DNA of 64,000 nucleotides from CALFXN01 sp937957815 (GTDB taxonomy: Bacteria > Synergistota > Synergistia > Synergistales > Aminobacteriaceae): the NCBI GenBank assembly GCA_036788195.1, contig DAIQNX010000013.1:1-64000 (forward strand), read 5' to 3'. The notes under the pieces are model-generated. The model made no database searches. It was given only the letters and a program-made list of their open reading frames with translations, and was not told the DNA's origin. Shown piece after piece: positions 25,603 through 34,591 of the stretch. Made by a program: the position numbers and the translations under genes. Every line of letters starts with the position of its first letter. Positions within the stretch are counted from its first letter, which is position 1.

Positions 25603-25642
25603 GGAAAAAAGCCCCGTCCGGTTTCCGGAGGGGGCTTTTTTC
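25603..25642. terminator. Intrinsic terminator after pepT
   Basis: AAAAAAGCCCC pairs with GGGGGCTTTTTT around a GTCCGG/CCGGA inner helix. It has A and T runs on both sides and lies just past the minus-strand pepT stop. Confidence 0.85.
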
Positions 25643-25690
25643 CGCAACTGCGTCCCGGGCGGGAACCCCTCCCGGGGGCCGCCGCGCGGT

Positions 25691-26914
25691 CTATTTCGAC
25701 GCGTAGATGTCGAGGATCTTCAGGATGACCTGAACGGACTTCTCGAGCGACGGGACGGGGAGAAATTCGAACTTGCCGTGCGCGTTGTGTCCGCCGTAGA
25801 AGATGTTCGGGCACGGAAGGCCGCGGTACGTGAGCTGCGATCCGTCGGTGCCGCCGCGGATCGGGACGATCTTCGGCGTGATGCCCAGGGACTCCATCGC
25901 CTGCGTGGCCGTCTCGACGATGTGCATGTGCTTCTCGAGGACGTCGCGCATGTTGTAGTAGGTGTCGGACAGCTCCAGTTCGAACCGCTCCGCGCCGTAC
26001 TTGTCCTGCATCCACTTCACGGCGCGCTTCACGAACTCCTTGCGCTGCGCGAACTTCGTCCGGTCGTGGTCGCGGATGATGAACGACAGCGTCGCCTCCT
26101 CGACGGCGCCCTTGAACGAGGTTACGTGGAAGAAGCCTTCGTACTTTTCGGTGTGCGAGGGCGTCTCGGCGGGCGGAAGCAGGGCGAGAAGCTCCGTCCC
26201 GAGAAGCGTCGCGTTGAGCATCTTGTCCTTCGACGTTCCCGGATGCACGGCGCGGCCGTGGATTTTGACGTCCGCGCGCGCGGCGTTGAACGTCTCGTAG
26301 TTGATCTGGCCGACGGGCCCGGCGTCGACCGTGTAGGCGAAGTCCGCGCCGAAGGCCTCGATGTCGAGAAGGCTCGCGCCGTGCCCGATCTCCTCGTCGG
26401 GGGAGAAGGCGATCTTGACGGCGCCGTGCCTGATCTCCGGATGATGCACGAGGTGATCGACCGCGGCGACGATCGCGGCCATTCCGGCCTTGTCGTCCGA
26501 GCCGAGGAGCGTCGTTCCGTCCGTGACGACGACGTCCTGCCCGACGTAGTCGTTCAGGTCCGGGAAGTCCTTCGGCGACAGGACGACGCCCAGAGATTCG
26601 TTCAGGACGATGTCGCCGCCTTCGTAGCGCACGACCCGGGCCTTGACGTTTTCCCCTGTGACTTCGAGCGCGGTATCGAGATGCGCGTTGAATCCGATCG
26701 TCGGGATCTTTTTGTCGGTATTCGCGGGCAGCGTCGCGGTAACGTAGGCGTGCTCGTCGACGCGGACGTCAGAAAGCCCGAGTTCTTCGAGTTCTTTCGC
26801 GACGGCTTTCGCGAAGATCATCTGCCCCTCGGAACTGGGGACCTTGCCGGTCTTTTCGACGGCCTGGGTGCTGAACGTCGTGTAGCGCAGGAAACGCTCA
26901 AGCGCGGTGCTCAT
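25691..26914 (-). CDS. pepT: Peptidase T (tripeptide aminopeptidase)
   Basis: A 407-residue M20-family zinc aminopeptidase that releases the N-terminal residue of tripeptides in the cytoplasm. Metal and catalytic motifs are present: FNAHLDTALEVTG (His and Asp near 76-78), LLGSDDKAGMAAIVAAV, FSPDEEIGHGA with the catalytic Glu pair, the YTVDAGP segment and the late PIRGGTDGSQLTYRGLPCPN. The length equals typical PepT. AAGGAGAG lies 8 bases before the start. It suits an organism that lives on peptides and amino acids. A terminator follows. Confidence 0.97.
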   Translation of the reverse strand: MSTALERFLRYTTFSTQAVEKTGKVPSSEGQMIFAKAVAKELEELGLSDVRVDEHAYVTATLPANTDKKIPTIGFNAHLDTALEVTGENVKARVVRYEGGDIVLNESLGVVLSPKDFPDLNDYVGQDVVVTDGTTLLGSDDKAGMAAIVAAVDHLVHHPEIRHGAVKIAFSPDEEIGHGASLLDIEAFGADFAYTVDAGPVGQINYETFNAARADVKIHGRAVHPGTSKDKMLNATLLGTELLALLPPAETPSHTEKYEGFFHVTSFKGAVEEATLSFIIRDHDRTKFAQRKEFVKRAVKWMQDKYGAERFELELSDTYYNMRDVLEKHMHIVETATQAMESLGITPKIVPIRGGTDGSQLTYRGLPCPNIFYGGHNAHGKFEFLPVPSLEKSVQVILKILDIYASK

Positions 26915-27280
26915 GTGATCTCTCTCCTTTTGTCGAATTCAACTCGCAACGCTCTCTTCCGACGGTCCCCGCACGAAGGGAGGCGAAGCGCGGAAACGAC
27001 CTCCGAAATCGCGGGCCATCGGGACCATACTCCGTACATTGTACACTACCCTGCCGTCGTTTCGCGAATCGGGCCTGCTTGCCCCGGACGGAAACGCGCA
27101 ATGCGATCATCGGCCGGCGATCTCCCTCCCCTCACATAAAACGCAGTGTACGACATTTCCGCGCGCAATTCATCAGCCGGATGAGGCGATGTTTTTTTTC
27201 GTATGGAAAAAGCGTCGCGCTATTTGATACAATGCGTATGCGCCATGCGACCGGAAAAAACGAAAACCGGGAGGCTCCCC
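26915..27280. other. 366-bp divergent intergenic region
   Basis: It separates pepT from the orphan PAS gene. The plus-strand segment TTTGATACAAT near 27225-27235 looks like the -10 region of the PAS gene. No RNA gene or repeat is seen. Confidence 0.4.
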
Positions 27281-28348
27281 ATGCGGAAGCGTGCGAATGG
27301 AATGACACGATGCAACGCTCTGCCGACGTTCGCCAAAACGCTCGCGATAACGATCGCGGCGCTTTTCGTCGGGGCGGTGCTCGTCGTCGGCGCGATCCTG
27401 CTCACCGATCGCTTTTTGCGCGAAGGACTCCTCAAGGACGCGCACATTATCGCGACCTCGATAAATCCGGAACGCGTCGCCTCTCTGTCCGCAGAAGGCG
27501 TCTTTTCGGGAAACACGGACTACGTCCGGCTTCTCGAGCAGATTTCGGCGCTCAGGGCGGTGCAGGAGGGGTGTACGAGGCTCACGCTGCTCGGCCTCGC
27601 GAAGGACCGCCCCGTCATCTTCGTCGACGCGACCGATGACGCAATGAAGCCGCGCGCGCCGGGAACCCCATATAGTACGGCGGGCGATGAGGCGCTTCGC
27701 GTCTTCCGCACCGGGGAGCCGCTTCTGAACGGACTGCTCGTCCGATCGGACCGTCGGTTCGTTTCCGTTCTGGTCCCGATACGGAATCCGGGCAACGCGA
27801 CGAATCCCGGCGTTCTCGGTATCGAAATCGCAGCCGAATACTGGATGTGGAATCTCGTGGCTCACGCCGCGCTTCCGGTGGGGCTGGCGGTCGCTCTCAC
27901 GGTTCTCGCGCTCGTCCAGGCGACCGCGGTCCGGATGGCGTCGTCGCTGCGAAGCGAGCAGGAGCGCTTCCGCCGGTTCTTCTACGCGTCTCCGGACGCC
28001 TATCTGATTCTCGAAAACGGCGTTTTCACCGGGTGCAACGACGCGGCGGCGGCGTTCCTCCGCACGACGCGCGACGACATCGTCGGGTCGCTTCCGGCGG
28101 ATTTCTCCCCGCCCCGCCAGCCCGACGGAACGCCGTCGCTTTCCTACGGAATGGAGTGCGCCCGCGAGGCCCTGCAAAACGGCGTCGCCCGCTTCGAATG
28201 GCTCCACCGACGGAAGGACGGCTCCGAAGTGCTGACGGACGTCTTTCTCGTCGTCCTGTCCTACCCGCGAAAGAACGGACTCCTGGCGCACTGGCGCGAA
28301 ATCCCGAGGGGCGCGCGCCGGCGCCCCGTGGATTCCGTGATCGTGTAG
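27281..28348 (+). CDS. Membrane PAS sensor protein without output domain
   Basis: A 355-residue protein with two membrane helices (~17-40 and ~190-215) that enclose an extracytoplasmic region of ~150 residues. A cytoplasmic PAS domain follows at ~228-345 (FRRFFYASPDAYLILENGVF, then a FEWLHRRKDGSEVLTDVF core). Proteins of this layout normally continue with a GGDEF, EAL, kinase or methyl-accepting domain. This one ends about ten residues after PAS. GGGAGG lies 6 bases before ATG 27281. The following gene is convergent, so no output gene is directly coupled. It may act through protein interaction, or it may have lost its output domain. Confidence 0.75.
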   Translation: MRKRANGMTRCNALPTFAKTLAITIAALFVGAVLVVGAILLTDRFLREGLLKDAHIIATSINPERVASLSAEGVFSGNTDYVRLLEQISALRAVQEGCTRLTLLGLAKDRPVIFVDATDDAMKPRAPGTPYSTAGDEALRVFRTGEPLLNGLLVRSDRRFVSVLVPIRNPGNATNPGVLGIEIAAEYWMWNLVAHAALPVGLAVALTVLALVQATAVRMASSLRSEQERFRRFFYASPDAYLILENGVFTGCNDAAAAFLRTTRDDIVGSLPADFSPPRQPDGTPSLSYGMECAREALQNGVARFEWLHRRKDGSEVLTDVFLVVLSYPRKNGLLAHWREIPRGARRRPVDSVIV

Positions 28349-28394
28349 CGGGGCGTCCGCCCGGTCGTTCCGCATTCCCTCGCGCCGCGGCGTT

Positions 28395-29444
28395 CTAGAA
28401 CGTTCGTTTCTCCGATTCCGGAACCTTGGAGATTCTCCGTTTCTTCCGTCCGCTTCCCGCGATCTCCCAGATTTCGCGCCCGTTCATGATGCCGCGCGGC
28501 TTGTAGATCATGACGAGGACGAGCAGGACCGCCATAAGAACGTTGACGAGACCGAAGGCTGGCGGGATGCGGACTCCCAGGATCATGAATCCTTCCTGGA
28601 CCGGAGCGAGAAGCTCCGCGCCGAAGGTCAGGATCCCCGCCCCGACGAGCGCGCCGGAGATTGTCCCGGTTCCTCCGATCGCAAGCATCGCCACGATCTG
28701 AAACACGTATTCGAGCCCGAACGCCTTCGGATTCATGGTGAGAACCAGGTGGACCCACAGCACTGCCCCGATTCCGGTGATGAACCCGCCGATCGCGAAG
28801 GATAGCACCTTGTATCGGGCGATATCGATCCCCATGACGCCGGCGAGTTCCCGATCCCTTGAGATCACCGCGAGCGCGCGACCGTACTTCGACTCCATGA
28901 ACCTTCGGATGCAATAGATGACCGCGACGAGGAGGCCGTACGTCCACCAGATGTTCGTGAAGGCCGGAATGCTTCGGAGTCCCATGTCGCCGTGCGTCAG
29001 GCTTCCGAGGTTTTCGGCGAGATTGCCCGTCACGATGGTGACTCCCATCGACGCGAGAACGAAGGAATGTCCCCGGAGGCGAAACGCCGACAACAGCAGA
29101 ATCACGCTCGCGAACATCGCGAGAATCCCGCCGCAGATCATCGCGACGGGAAAGGAGACGCGCGCCTGTTCCAGCCAGAGCGGCAGGTGGAGGACAGCGC
29201 CCTTGTACGCCGGGGACAGCGTCAGAAGCACCGAGGCGTACCCCGCCACCATCATGGGACCGCCGAATCCCAGCGAGAGGATATTCGTATATCCGTTGAT
29301 GACGGTGACCCCGAGCGCCACGATCGACGTGACGCCGAAGAGGATCACGAGGCGGAGATAGTAGCCCCGCAGGAACGTCTCCGCGAGAAACAGGAGTCCG
29401 AGAAGCGCGAGAAGCCCCGCCGTTTTTTTCATCGCAGCGCCCAT
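28395..29444 (-). CDS. livM: Branched-chain amino-acid-type ABC transporter permease LivM
   Basis: A 349-residue inner-membrane permease with about nine to ten hydrophobic helices. The LivM/LivH family motif region is visible as GVMGIDIARYKVLSFAIGGF (the cytoplasmic loop that docks on the ATPases), followed by AIGGTGTISGALVGAGILTF. A basic C-terminal tail of ~30 residues follows the last helix. GGAG sites precede ATG 29444. It is the last gene of the seven-gene uptake operon, 11 bases behind livH. Its substrate may be a branched-chain amino acid, urea or a short amide. Confidence 0.92.
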   Translation of the reverse strand: MGAAMKKTAGLLALLGLLFLAETFLRGYYLRLVILFGVTSIVALGVTVINGYTNILSLGFGGPMMVAGYASVLLTLSPAYKGAVLHLPLWLEQARVSFPVAMICGGILAMFASVILLLSAFRLRGHSFVLASMGVTIVTGNLAENLGSLTHGDMGLRSIPAFTNIWWTYGLLVAVIYCIRRFMESKYGRALAVISRDRELAGVMGIDIARYKVLSFAIGGFITGIGAVLWVHLVLTMNPKAFGLEYVFQIVAMLAIGGTGTISGALVGAGILTFGAELLAPVQEGFMILGVRIPPAFGLVNVLMAVLLVLVMIYKPRGIMNGREIWEIAGSGRKKRRISKVPESEKRTF

Positions 29445-29455
29445 CCCTCCTCTCC

Positions 29456-30358
29456 TTACCTGTTTTTCATATTGGGCCGGAATAATCCGGACGGCTTCAG
29501 GAAGAGGATGAACAGCAGCAGCGCCCAGACGAAGGTCGTGCGTACCGCGGAATAGTCCGGCGGCAACAGCGCGACGAACAGAATCTCCCCGAGGCCGATG
29601 ATATACCCCGCGACCGCGGCGCCCGGAACGCTGCCAACCCCTCCGAGAACCGCGGCGATGAAGGCGTCCAGTCCGATGCGGTATCCCATGCTCGGGGTAA
29701 CGATGCCGTAACTCACGCCGTAGGCGACGGCGGAGACTCCGGCGAGGGCCGACGCGAGAACGAACGCGGTCAGGACCGCCGTCGAGCCGTTGACGCCCAC
29801 GAGCCGCGCCGCGTTCGCGTCATACGCGACGGCCCGCATCGCGATTCCCGCTTTCGCGTATTTGACGAAGACGCTCACCGCGACGACCATGACGACCGTC
29901 ACGCCGATGATCCACAGATCCTTGACTCCCACCGTGAGCCCGGAATCCGTGACGATGATGCCTTCGAGGAAGTCGGCGGTAGGAAACTGCCTCCTGCCGT
30001 CGCCGAGAAGCATGGTGAAGAGATTTCTCATACCGAGCGACGCGCCGAACGAGGCGATGAAAATCGTGAGGGTTCCGGGACTCCTCCGGAGACACGGCCT
30101 GTAGACGAAGCGCTCGATCAGGAGCCCCGCGAGGACGGATCCCGCGATGGCGGCGATGAAGCCCGCCGGAAAGGACATTCCGAGAATCTCGACGACGCCG
30201 AAACACGCGAATGCCCCGATCATGAAGATCTCGCCGTGCGCGAAATTGATCAGGCCGAGAATGCCGTAGATCATCGTGTATCCGATGGCGAGCAGCGCGA
30301 GGATGCTGCCGTACGAAAGCGCGTTGATGAGCTGCTGCGCGAGGTACTGCGCCGACAT
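29456..30358 (-). CDS. livH: Branched-chain amino-acid-type ABC transporter permease LivH
   Basis: A 300-residue inner-membrane permease. Typical LivH text is present: QQLINALSYGSILALLAIGY at the N-terminus, YGILGLINFAHGEIFMIGAF, the coupling loop RAVAYDANAARLVGVN, and AAVLGGVGSVPGAAVAGYII. The start at 30358 lies 5 bases behind the livF stop, with AAGGGG just upstream. It pairs with LivM to form the membrane channel of the transporter. Confidence 0.93.
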   Translation of the reverse strand: MSAQYLAQQLINALSYGSILALLAIGYTMIYGILGLINFAHGEIFMIGAFACFGVVEILGMSFPAGFIAAIAGSVLAGLLIERFVYRPCLRRSPGTLTIFIASFGASLGMRNLFTMLLGDGRRQFPTADFLEGIIVTDSGLTVGVKDLWIIGVTVVMVVAVSVFVKYAKAGIAMRAVAYDANAARLVGVNGSTAVLTAFVLASALAGVSAVAYGVSYGIVTPSMGYRIGLDAFIAAVLGGVGSVPGAAVAGYIIGLGEILFVALLPPDYSAVRTTFVWALLLFILFLKPSGLFRPNMKNR

Positions 30359-30363
30359 GCCCC

Positions 30364-31071
30364 TTACCTCGCCCCGAGATAGGTGTCCACGACGTAGGGA
30401 TCCTTCGCGAGTTCGGAGCTCGGCCCGGAGATCCGAATCAGCCCGCTTTCCATGACATACGCCCTTCCCGCTGTCTCCAGCGCGAGCCCGATATCCTGCT
30501 CCACGAGCAGTATCGAAGATCCTTCCCTGCAAATTTGGGCGATTTTTTGGTAGATCTGGTCCACGACGACGGGAGCGAGACCGAGGGATGGCTCGTCGAG
30601 CAGGAGAAGATCGGGTTCGTTCATGATCGCCGTTCCGATCGCGAGCATCTGCTGTTCCCCGTCGCTCAGCGACTCCGCGCGCTGCCCCGTGCGTTCCTTC
30701 AACCGCGGAAAGAGATCGAACACCCACTCCATCCGCTCTTTCAGCTTCGCGCGCCCCCTGATGACGTACCCGCCCATCGCAAGATTTTCGTGTACGGTGA
30801 GATTGCCGAAGATACTGCGCCCCTCCTGGGCGCAGCTGATTCCCGCGCACACGACCCGATGGGCGGGCATCGCCGCGATGTCCGCTCCGCCGTACCGGAC
30901 CGATCCGCCCCAGGGTCGGATTTCACCCGTGACGCACCGGATCGTCGTCGTTTTTCCGGCTCCGTTCGGGCCGACGAGCGCGACGATCTCCCCGGGACTG
31001 ACTTCGAGGTCGATGCCGTGGATCACCTGTGCCTTGCCGTATCCGGCGACCATGTTTTCGATGGACAGCAC
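30364..31071 (-). CDS. livF: Branched-chain amino-acid-type ABC transporter ATPase LivF
   Basis: A 235-residue nucleotide-binding subunit. Walker A is intact (GPNGAGKTT at 34-42), and so is Walker B with the catalytic Glu (LLLLDEPSLGLAP, Asp159-Glu160). The signature reads LSDGEQQ at 135-141, where LSGGEQQ is usual, so one Gly is Asp. The switch residue is Gln in VEQD, as in many LivF proteins. It starts 3 bases behind the livG stop. Because LivG in this operon is degenerate, LivF is probably the only subunit able to bind ATP normally. Confidence 0.93.
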   Translation of the reverse strand: MLSIENMVAGYGKAQVIHGIDLEVSPGEIVALVGPNGAGKTTTIRCVTGEIRPWGGSVRYGGADIAAMPAHRVVCAGISCAQEGRSIFGNLTVHENLAMGGYVIRGRAKLKERMEWVFDLFPRLKERTGQRAESLSDGEQQMLAIGTAIMNEPDLLLLDEPSLGLAPVVVDQIYQKIAQICREGSSILLVEQDIGLALETAGRAYVMESGLIRISGPSSELAKDPYVVDTYLGAR

Positions 31072-31074
31072 GCG

Positions 31075-31872
31075 TCACGCCTCCAGAAAATCCGGTTCGG
31101 CGGTCAGTCGCCTCAAGGTCTTCTCCCCGAGATACGCGCTGATGACCTTTTCGTTGCCGCGGATTTCGGCGGGCGACCCCTGGGCGATGAGGCTTCCGCG
31201 GCTCATGACGACGATCCTGTCGCTGAGTTCCATGACGACCCTCATGTTGTGTTCGATGACGATGATCCCGATATGCGACCGTCCGCGGATCAGCCGGACG
31301 ATGTCCGTGATCTCGTCCGCTTCGGCCGGATTCAGTCCCGACGACGGCCCGTCGAGGAGCAGGATCTTCGGATCGCACAGAAGCGCCCTCGCGAGCTCCA
31401 GCTTCTTCTGGACGCTGTAGGCGAGGTCCTCGACCGCGATATCCGCACACCACCCGATCTCGAGAAGGCCGAGCGTTTCGCGGATTTTCGCGAGTATCTC
31501 CGCCTCGGCCCTGCGATAGCGCGGCGTCTGGACGAGAGAGTCGAACCATGCGTATCGCTCGATGAGATAAAAGGCGGGCTTCAGGTTTTCCACTGCAGTC
31601 ATGTCTTTTATCAGGCGTGGACTCCGGAACGTTCGCGTCATTCCCCCGCTCGTGATCCGATGCGACGGTCGACCGGCGATGTTCTCGTTGTCCATGAAGA
31701 TCGCGCCCGAGTCGGGTTTCAGGATCCCCGACAGGAGGTTGAACACCGTGGCCTTCCCCGCGCCGTTGGGGCCGATGAGGCCGAGGATTTCGCCGTCATC
31801 GAGATCGAAGGTCAGACCGGAGACGGCCTTCAATCCTTCGAAGCTTTTCGTGAGTTCCCGGACATTCAGCAT
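31075..31872 (-). CDS. livG: LivG-type ABC ATPase subunit with degenerate catalytic motifs
   Basis: A 265-residue nucleotide-binding subunit that aligns over its full length with LivG and has no frameshift. Its ATPase motifs are altered. Walker A is GPNGAGKAT, so the Mg-binding Thr after Lys40 is Ala41. The Q-loop is TRTFR, with Arg83 in place of Gln. The signature is LAYSVQ (150-155), where LivG has LAYGQQ or LSYGQQ. Walker B is LLLDGP, so the catalytic Glu is Gly175. The His switch reads EHN with His208 kept. Walker A, Q-loop and Walker B changes each need one A-to-G transition. It sits between the binding protein (4 bases upstream) and livF. It probably serves as a structural half in an asymmetric ATPase dimer, or the transporter is inactive. 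Confidence 0.9.
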   Translation of the reverse strand: MLNVRELTKSFEGLKAVSGLTFDLDDGEILGLIGPNGAGKATVFNLLSGILKPDSGAIFMDNENIAGRPSHRITSGGMTRTFRSPRLIKDMTAVENLKPAFYLIERYAWFDSLVQTPRYRRAEAEILAKIRETLGLLEIGWCADIAVEDLAYSVQKKLELARALLCDPKILLLDGPSSGLNPAEADEITDIVRLIRGRSHIGIIVIEHNMRVVMELSDRIVVMSRGSLIAQGSPAEIRGNEKVISAYLGEKTLRRLTAEPDFLEA

Positions 31873-31876
31873 CCGG

Positions 31877-33157
31877 TCACCTCCGGAACGCAGGAGGCGA
31901 ATCGTGAGCCCGATCCGCGCGGGACTCCTTGTACACGTCCTCAGGATCGAGGATCGCGCGAAATACCCTGTGGCCGTTTTTTATTTCCTTGAAGACGACC
32001 GGCTTTTCGGGAATTCTGGGGTATCGCACCGTTTCCGGGTCCGGGTAGGAGATCGGCATGGTCGTCGTGACATACGCGTGAATCTGGATCGTATCCCGTA
32101 TCGCCGTCCGCTTTTGGACAAGAGACATCGAGTCCCATTTTTCCCTTCCTATCGCCCCGATGGTTTCCGCGAGGATCATGACGGCGTCGAAGCCGAGACA
32201 CTCGAACGCGCCGGGTTCGGTCCCGTACTCGGCCGCGTAGGCTTCGACAAATCGCCTCGCGTTCTCCGTGAGGGGATACTCCGCCGCGAAATGCGTGGAT
32301 ATGAACGCTCCTTCGACATGCTCCCCGCCGACTTCGATCACCGTCGGGTCGTCGGCACCGTCGGTCAGCATGATCGGAAGCCGGATCCCGAGCCTTCTGG
32401 CCTGTTTCGCGAGAATCGGGCTGTCCTGCGGAAACGGGGGAATGATCACGATTCCGTCGATTGTGTTCGCGTCGCATTGCCGCCGCAGGCGGGTCAGCTG
32501 TGCCGTGAAATTGACGTCGCCGGTGCGGTAGATCTCCTGATGGATCACGGCGTTCTCGTCCCCGGTTATTTCCCTGAAAGCTTCGATGAAGAACTTCGAA
32601 AGCTCCGTACTGTAGGCGCTCGCGCCGTCCCGGATGACGGCGACTCTTTTCCACCCAAGCGTTGCGACGCAGAAGCTCGCGACCGCTCTCCCCTGATAGT
32701 TGTCGCCGAACGGAACCATGAAGATGTAGTCTCCGATACTCGGAATCGTCGGCGTCGTGGCCGACGCGACGAGAAACGGCGTCTTCCCCGACTGGAACAG
32801 CGAACCGGCAGCGGACACGAGCGAATCGTCGCACAGTCCGCACGCCGCGACGACCCCGACCTCCTCGATCAGTCGGATCGCCGCGTTGGAGATGACGGTG
32901 ATATCGCTCTGACCGTCGATATTTTTGAGTTCGAGGGGGCGGCCGAAGACGCCCCCCCGTTCGTTGACGATTTTCACGGCCAGACGGCCGCCGCGAAGCC
33001 CCGCCTGTCCCGGAGGCGCCGCGACGCCGACCTGGCTCCAGATGGAGCCGACGACGATCGGAGCCTCCGCCGCGAACGTCGCGAAGCCCGAAAGAAGCGA
33101 TGCGATGCACACTGCCGCGAAAAGGGATTTCACGATCTTTCGGATGCCGTCCGCCAT
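31877..33157 (-). CDS. Periplasmic substrate-binding protein of the Liv/amide type
   Basis: A 426-residue exported binding protein (Peripla_BP_6 type). The signal peptide lies at ~10-30 (SLFAAVCIASLLSGFATFAAE). The mature start IVVGSIWSQVGVAAPPGQAG and the segments GGVFGRPLELKNIDGQSD and VAACGLCDDSLVSAAGSLFQ fit the LivJ/UrtA/AmiC family. It is the first component of the transporter that includes livGFHM, whose genes follow immediately. The ligand cannot be read. The two genes upstream (APC permease and cysteine hydrolase) suggest an amide or amino-acid derivative. Confidence 0.9.
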   Translation of the reverse strand: MADGIRKIVKSLFAAVCIASLLSGFATFAAEAPIVVGSIWSQVGVAAPPGQAGLRGGRLAVKIVNERGGVFGRPLELKNIDGQSDITVISNAAIRLIEEVGVVAACGLCDDSLVSAAGSLFQSGKTPFLVASATTPTIPSIGDYIFMVPFGDNYQGRAVASFCVATLGWKRVAVIRDGASAYSTELSKFFIEAFREITGDENAVIHQEIYRTGDVNFTAQLTRLRRQCDANTIDGIVIIPPFPQDSPILAKQARRLGIRLPIMLTDGADDPTVIEVGGEHVEGAFISTHFAAEYPLTENARRFVEAYAAEYGTEPGAFECLGFDAVMILAETIGAIGREKWDSMSLVQKRTAIRDTIQIHAYVTTTMPISYPDPETVRYPRIPEKPVVFKEIKNGHRVFRAILDPEDVYKESRADRAHDSPPAFRR

Positions 33158-33205
33158 CCGGCGCCTCCAGTGACCGCTCCGCGTCCGCGTTTCACGCGGC
33201 CGGAT

Positions 33206-34576
33206 CTATTTTCCGATATCGTCCGGAGTCAGGCACACGAGTTGATGATCCTTCGGGCTCATCTTTCTGTAGACGCCCATGAGAATCGGCGGAACCAGCC
33301 CGATCGCGAAATAGATCGCCAGAGAGACGTACCCCCCGATCGGGAGTTCCCGCATCGAGCCGATGATGATCCAGACCGAGATGAGGGATCCGAGGACGGG
33401 AATGAGGGTTTCGCCGGGATAGCGGTACGGCCGGTTCCATTCCGGGTGTTTCTTCCGGAGCACGAGGGCGTCGAGACAGCAGAAGAGGTACACGACGCCA
33501 GCGGCGATGCACGAGACCGCGTAGATGTATTGTACCCAGTTGTCGCCCGTGAAGGCGCAGAAGAACACCGAAAAGAGCAGCACCGTCAGGTTCGAGAGGT
33601 AGGGCTGTCCGTGGGAATTGAGCTTCTGGAAGAATTTGGGAAGCTGGTTGAGCTGGGCCGCGCCGTACAGGACCCGGGCCGACGACGTCCAGAATCCCAT
33701 CAGCGTCGTCAGCGCGTGGAGCACGCCCCCCGTGATCGCGAGGATCGCGACGACGCCCGGAAGCCCCAGCTTGCGCACGAGCTCCGGCTCGGGCATGCTC
33801 ATCTTCGCGATTTCCTCCCACGGAGCGAGGCCGCCCATGGCGAGGACGACGATCGCGTACAGGATCGCCGGAATGAACAGCGCCGCCAGGATGACGAGTC
33901 CCATCTTCCTGACCGGAAAGTTGACCTCCTCGATCATCGTCGGCGTCATTTCGAAGCCGATGAACTTGAGCGAAAAGACCGCCATCGCGATGAAGATGCC
34001 GCCGCCTCCCGCCGGAAAGAACCCTCCGTGCGCCGTGATGTTCGTCATGGACCAGGAGGGATGCGTCAGGAACACCGTCGCGACGACGAGAGACATTCCG
34101 ACCATCCCGAAGAAGAAGATGTTGGAGAGCATCCCGGTGAGACTGATGTCGAAGTTGGACAGCACGTACCATACGAATACGATGCCGATCGCGACGTAGA
34201 CCTGAAGCTCCTTCGGGATCGGAAAGAAGAAGTCGATGGCCGTGATGAAGATGAACGCCATCATCGGCGGTTCGACGACCTGGACGAGGAACATCATCCA
34301 CTGCATAATCCACCCGACGCCGTGGCCGAACGCGTTGGTGGTCCAGACGTCCACCGCGGACGAGAACGGCAGCATCGCCGACAGTTCGGCGAACGCGAGT
34401 CCCACCGGAATGAGCAGGAACGCGAGCAGCGGGAAGATCCACGCCGCGCCCGCGCCGGTGATCGAGAACCAGTACGGCGCCTCCGCGAGCCATCCGCCGA
34501 TGACCGCGCCGCACGCGATCGAAATCATGCTGATGAACGAGAGTTCCTTTCTGAGCGACTCCTTTTTCTCTGGCAT
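33206..34576 (-). CDS. APC-family amino-acid permease
   Basis: A 456-residue secondary transporter with about 12 hydrophobic helices. The N-terminal motif KELSFISMISIACGAVIGGW corresponds to the first APC helix with its unwound G.G segment, and FSLKFIGFEMTPTMIEEVNF matches the conserved helix-6 region. The C-terminal half has the typical EWNRPYRYPG loop. GGGAGGG lies 9 bases before the start. It lies between a cysteine-hydrolase gene (15 bases upstream) and the ABC transporter genes, so one operon encodes two uptake or exchange routes. The substrate is unknown. Confidence 0.9.
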   Translation of the reverse strand: MPEKKESLRKELSFISMISIACGAVIGGWLAEAPYWFSITGAGAAWIFPLLAFLLIPVGLAFAELSAMLPFSSAVDVWTTNAFGHGVGWIMQWMMFLVQVVEPPMMAFIFITAIDFFFPIPKELQVYVAIGIVFVWYVLSNFDISLTGMLSNIFFFGMVGMSLVVATVFLTHPSWSMTNITAHGGFFPAGGGGIFIAMAVFSLKFIGFEMTPTMIEEVNFPVRKMGLVILAALFIPAILYAIVVLAMGGLAPWEEIAKMSMPEPELVRKLGLPGVVAILAITGGVLHALTTLMGFWTSSARVLYGAAQLNQLPKFFQKLNSHGQPYLSNLTVLLFSVFFCAFTGDNWVQYIYAVSCIAAGVVYLFCCLDALVLRKKHPEWNRPYRYPGETLIPVLGSLISVWIIIGSMRELPIGGYVSLAIYFAIGLVPPILMGVYRKMSPKDHQLVCLTPDDIGK

Positions 34577-34591
34577 CCGCGATCCCTCCCG

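Noticed and set aside
24107..27139. A plus-strand open frame of about 1000 codons
   Set aside because: It crosses the antisense of the cysteine-hydrolase gene, an intergenic region and pepT. No domain and no start signal are found.
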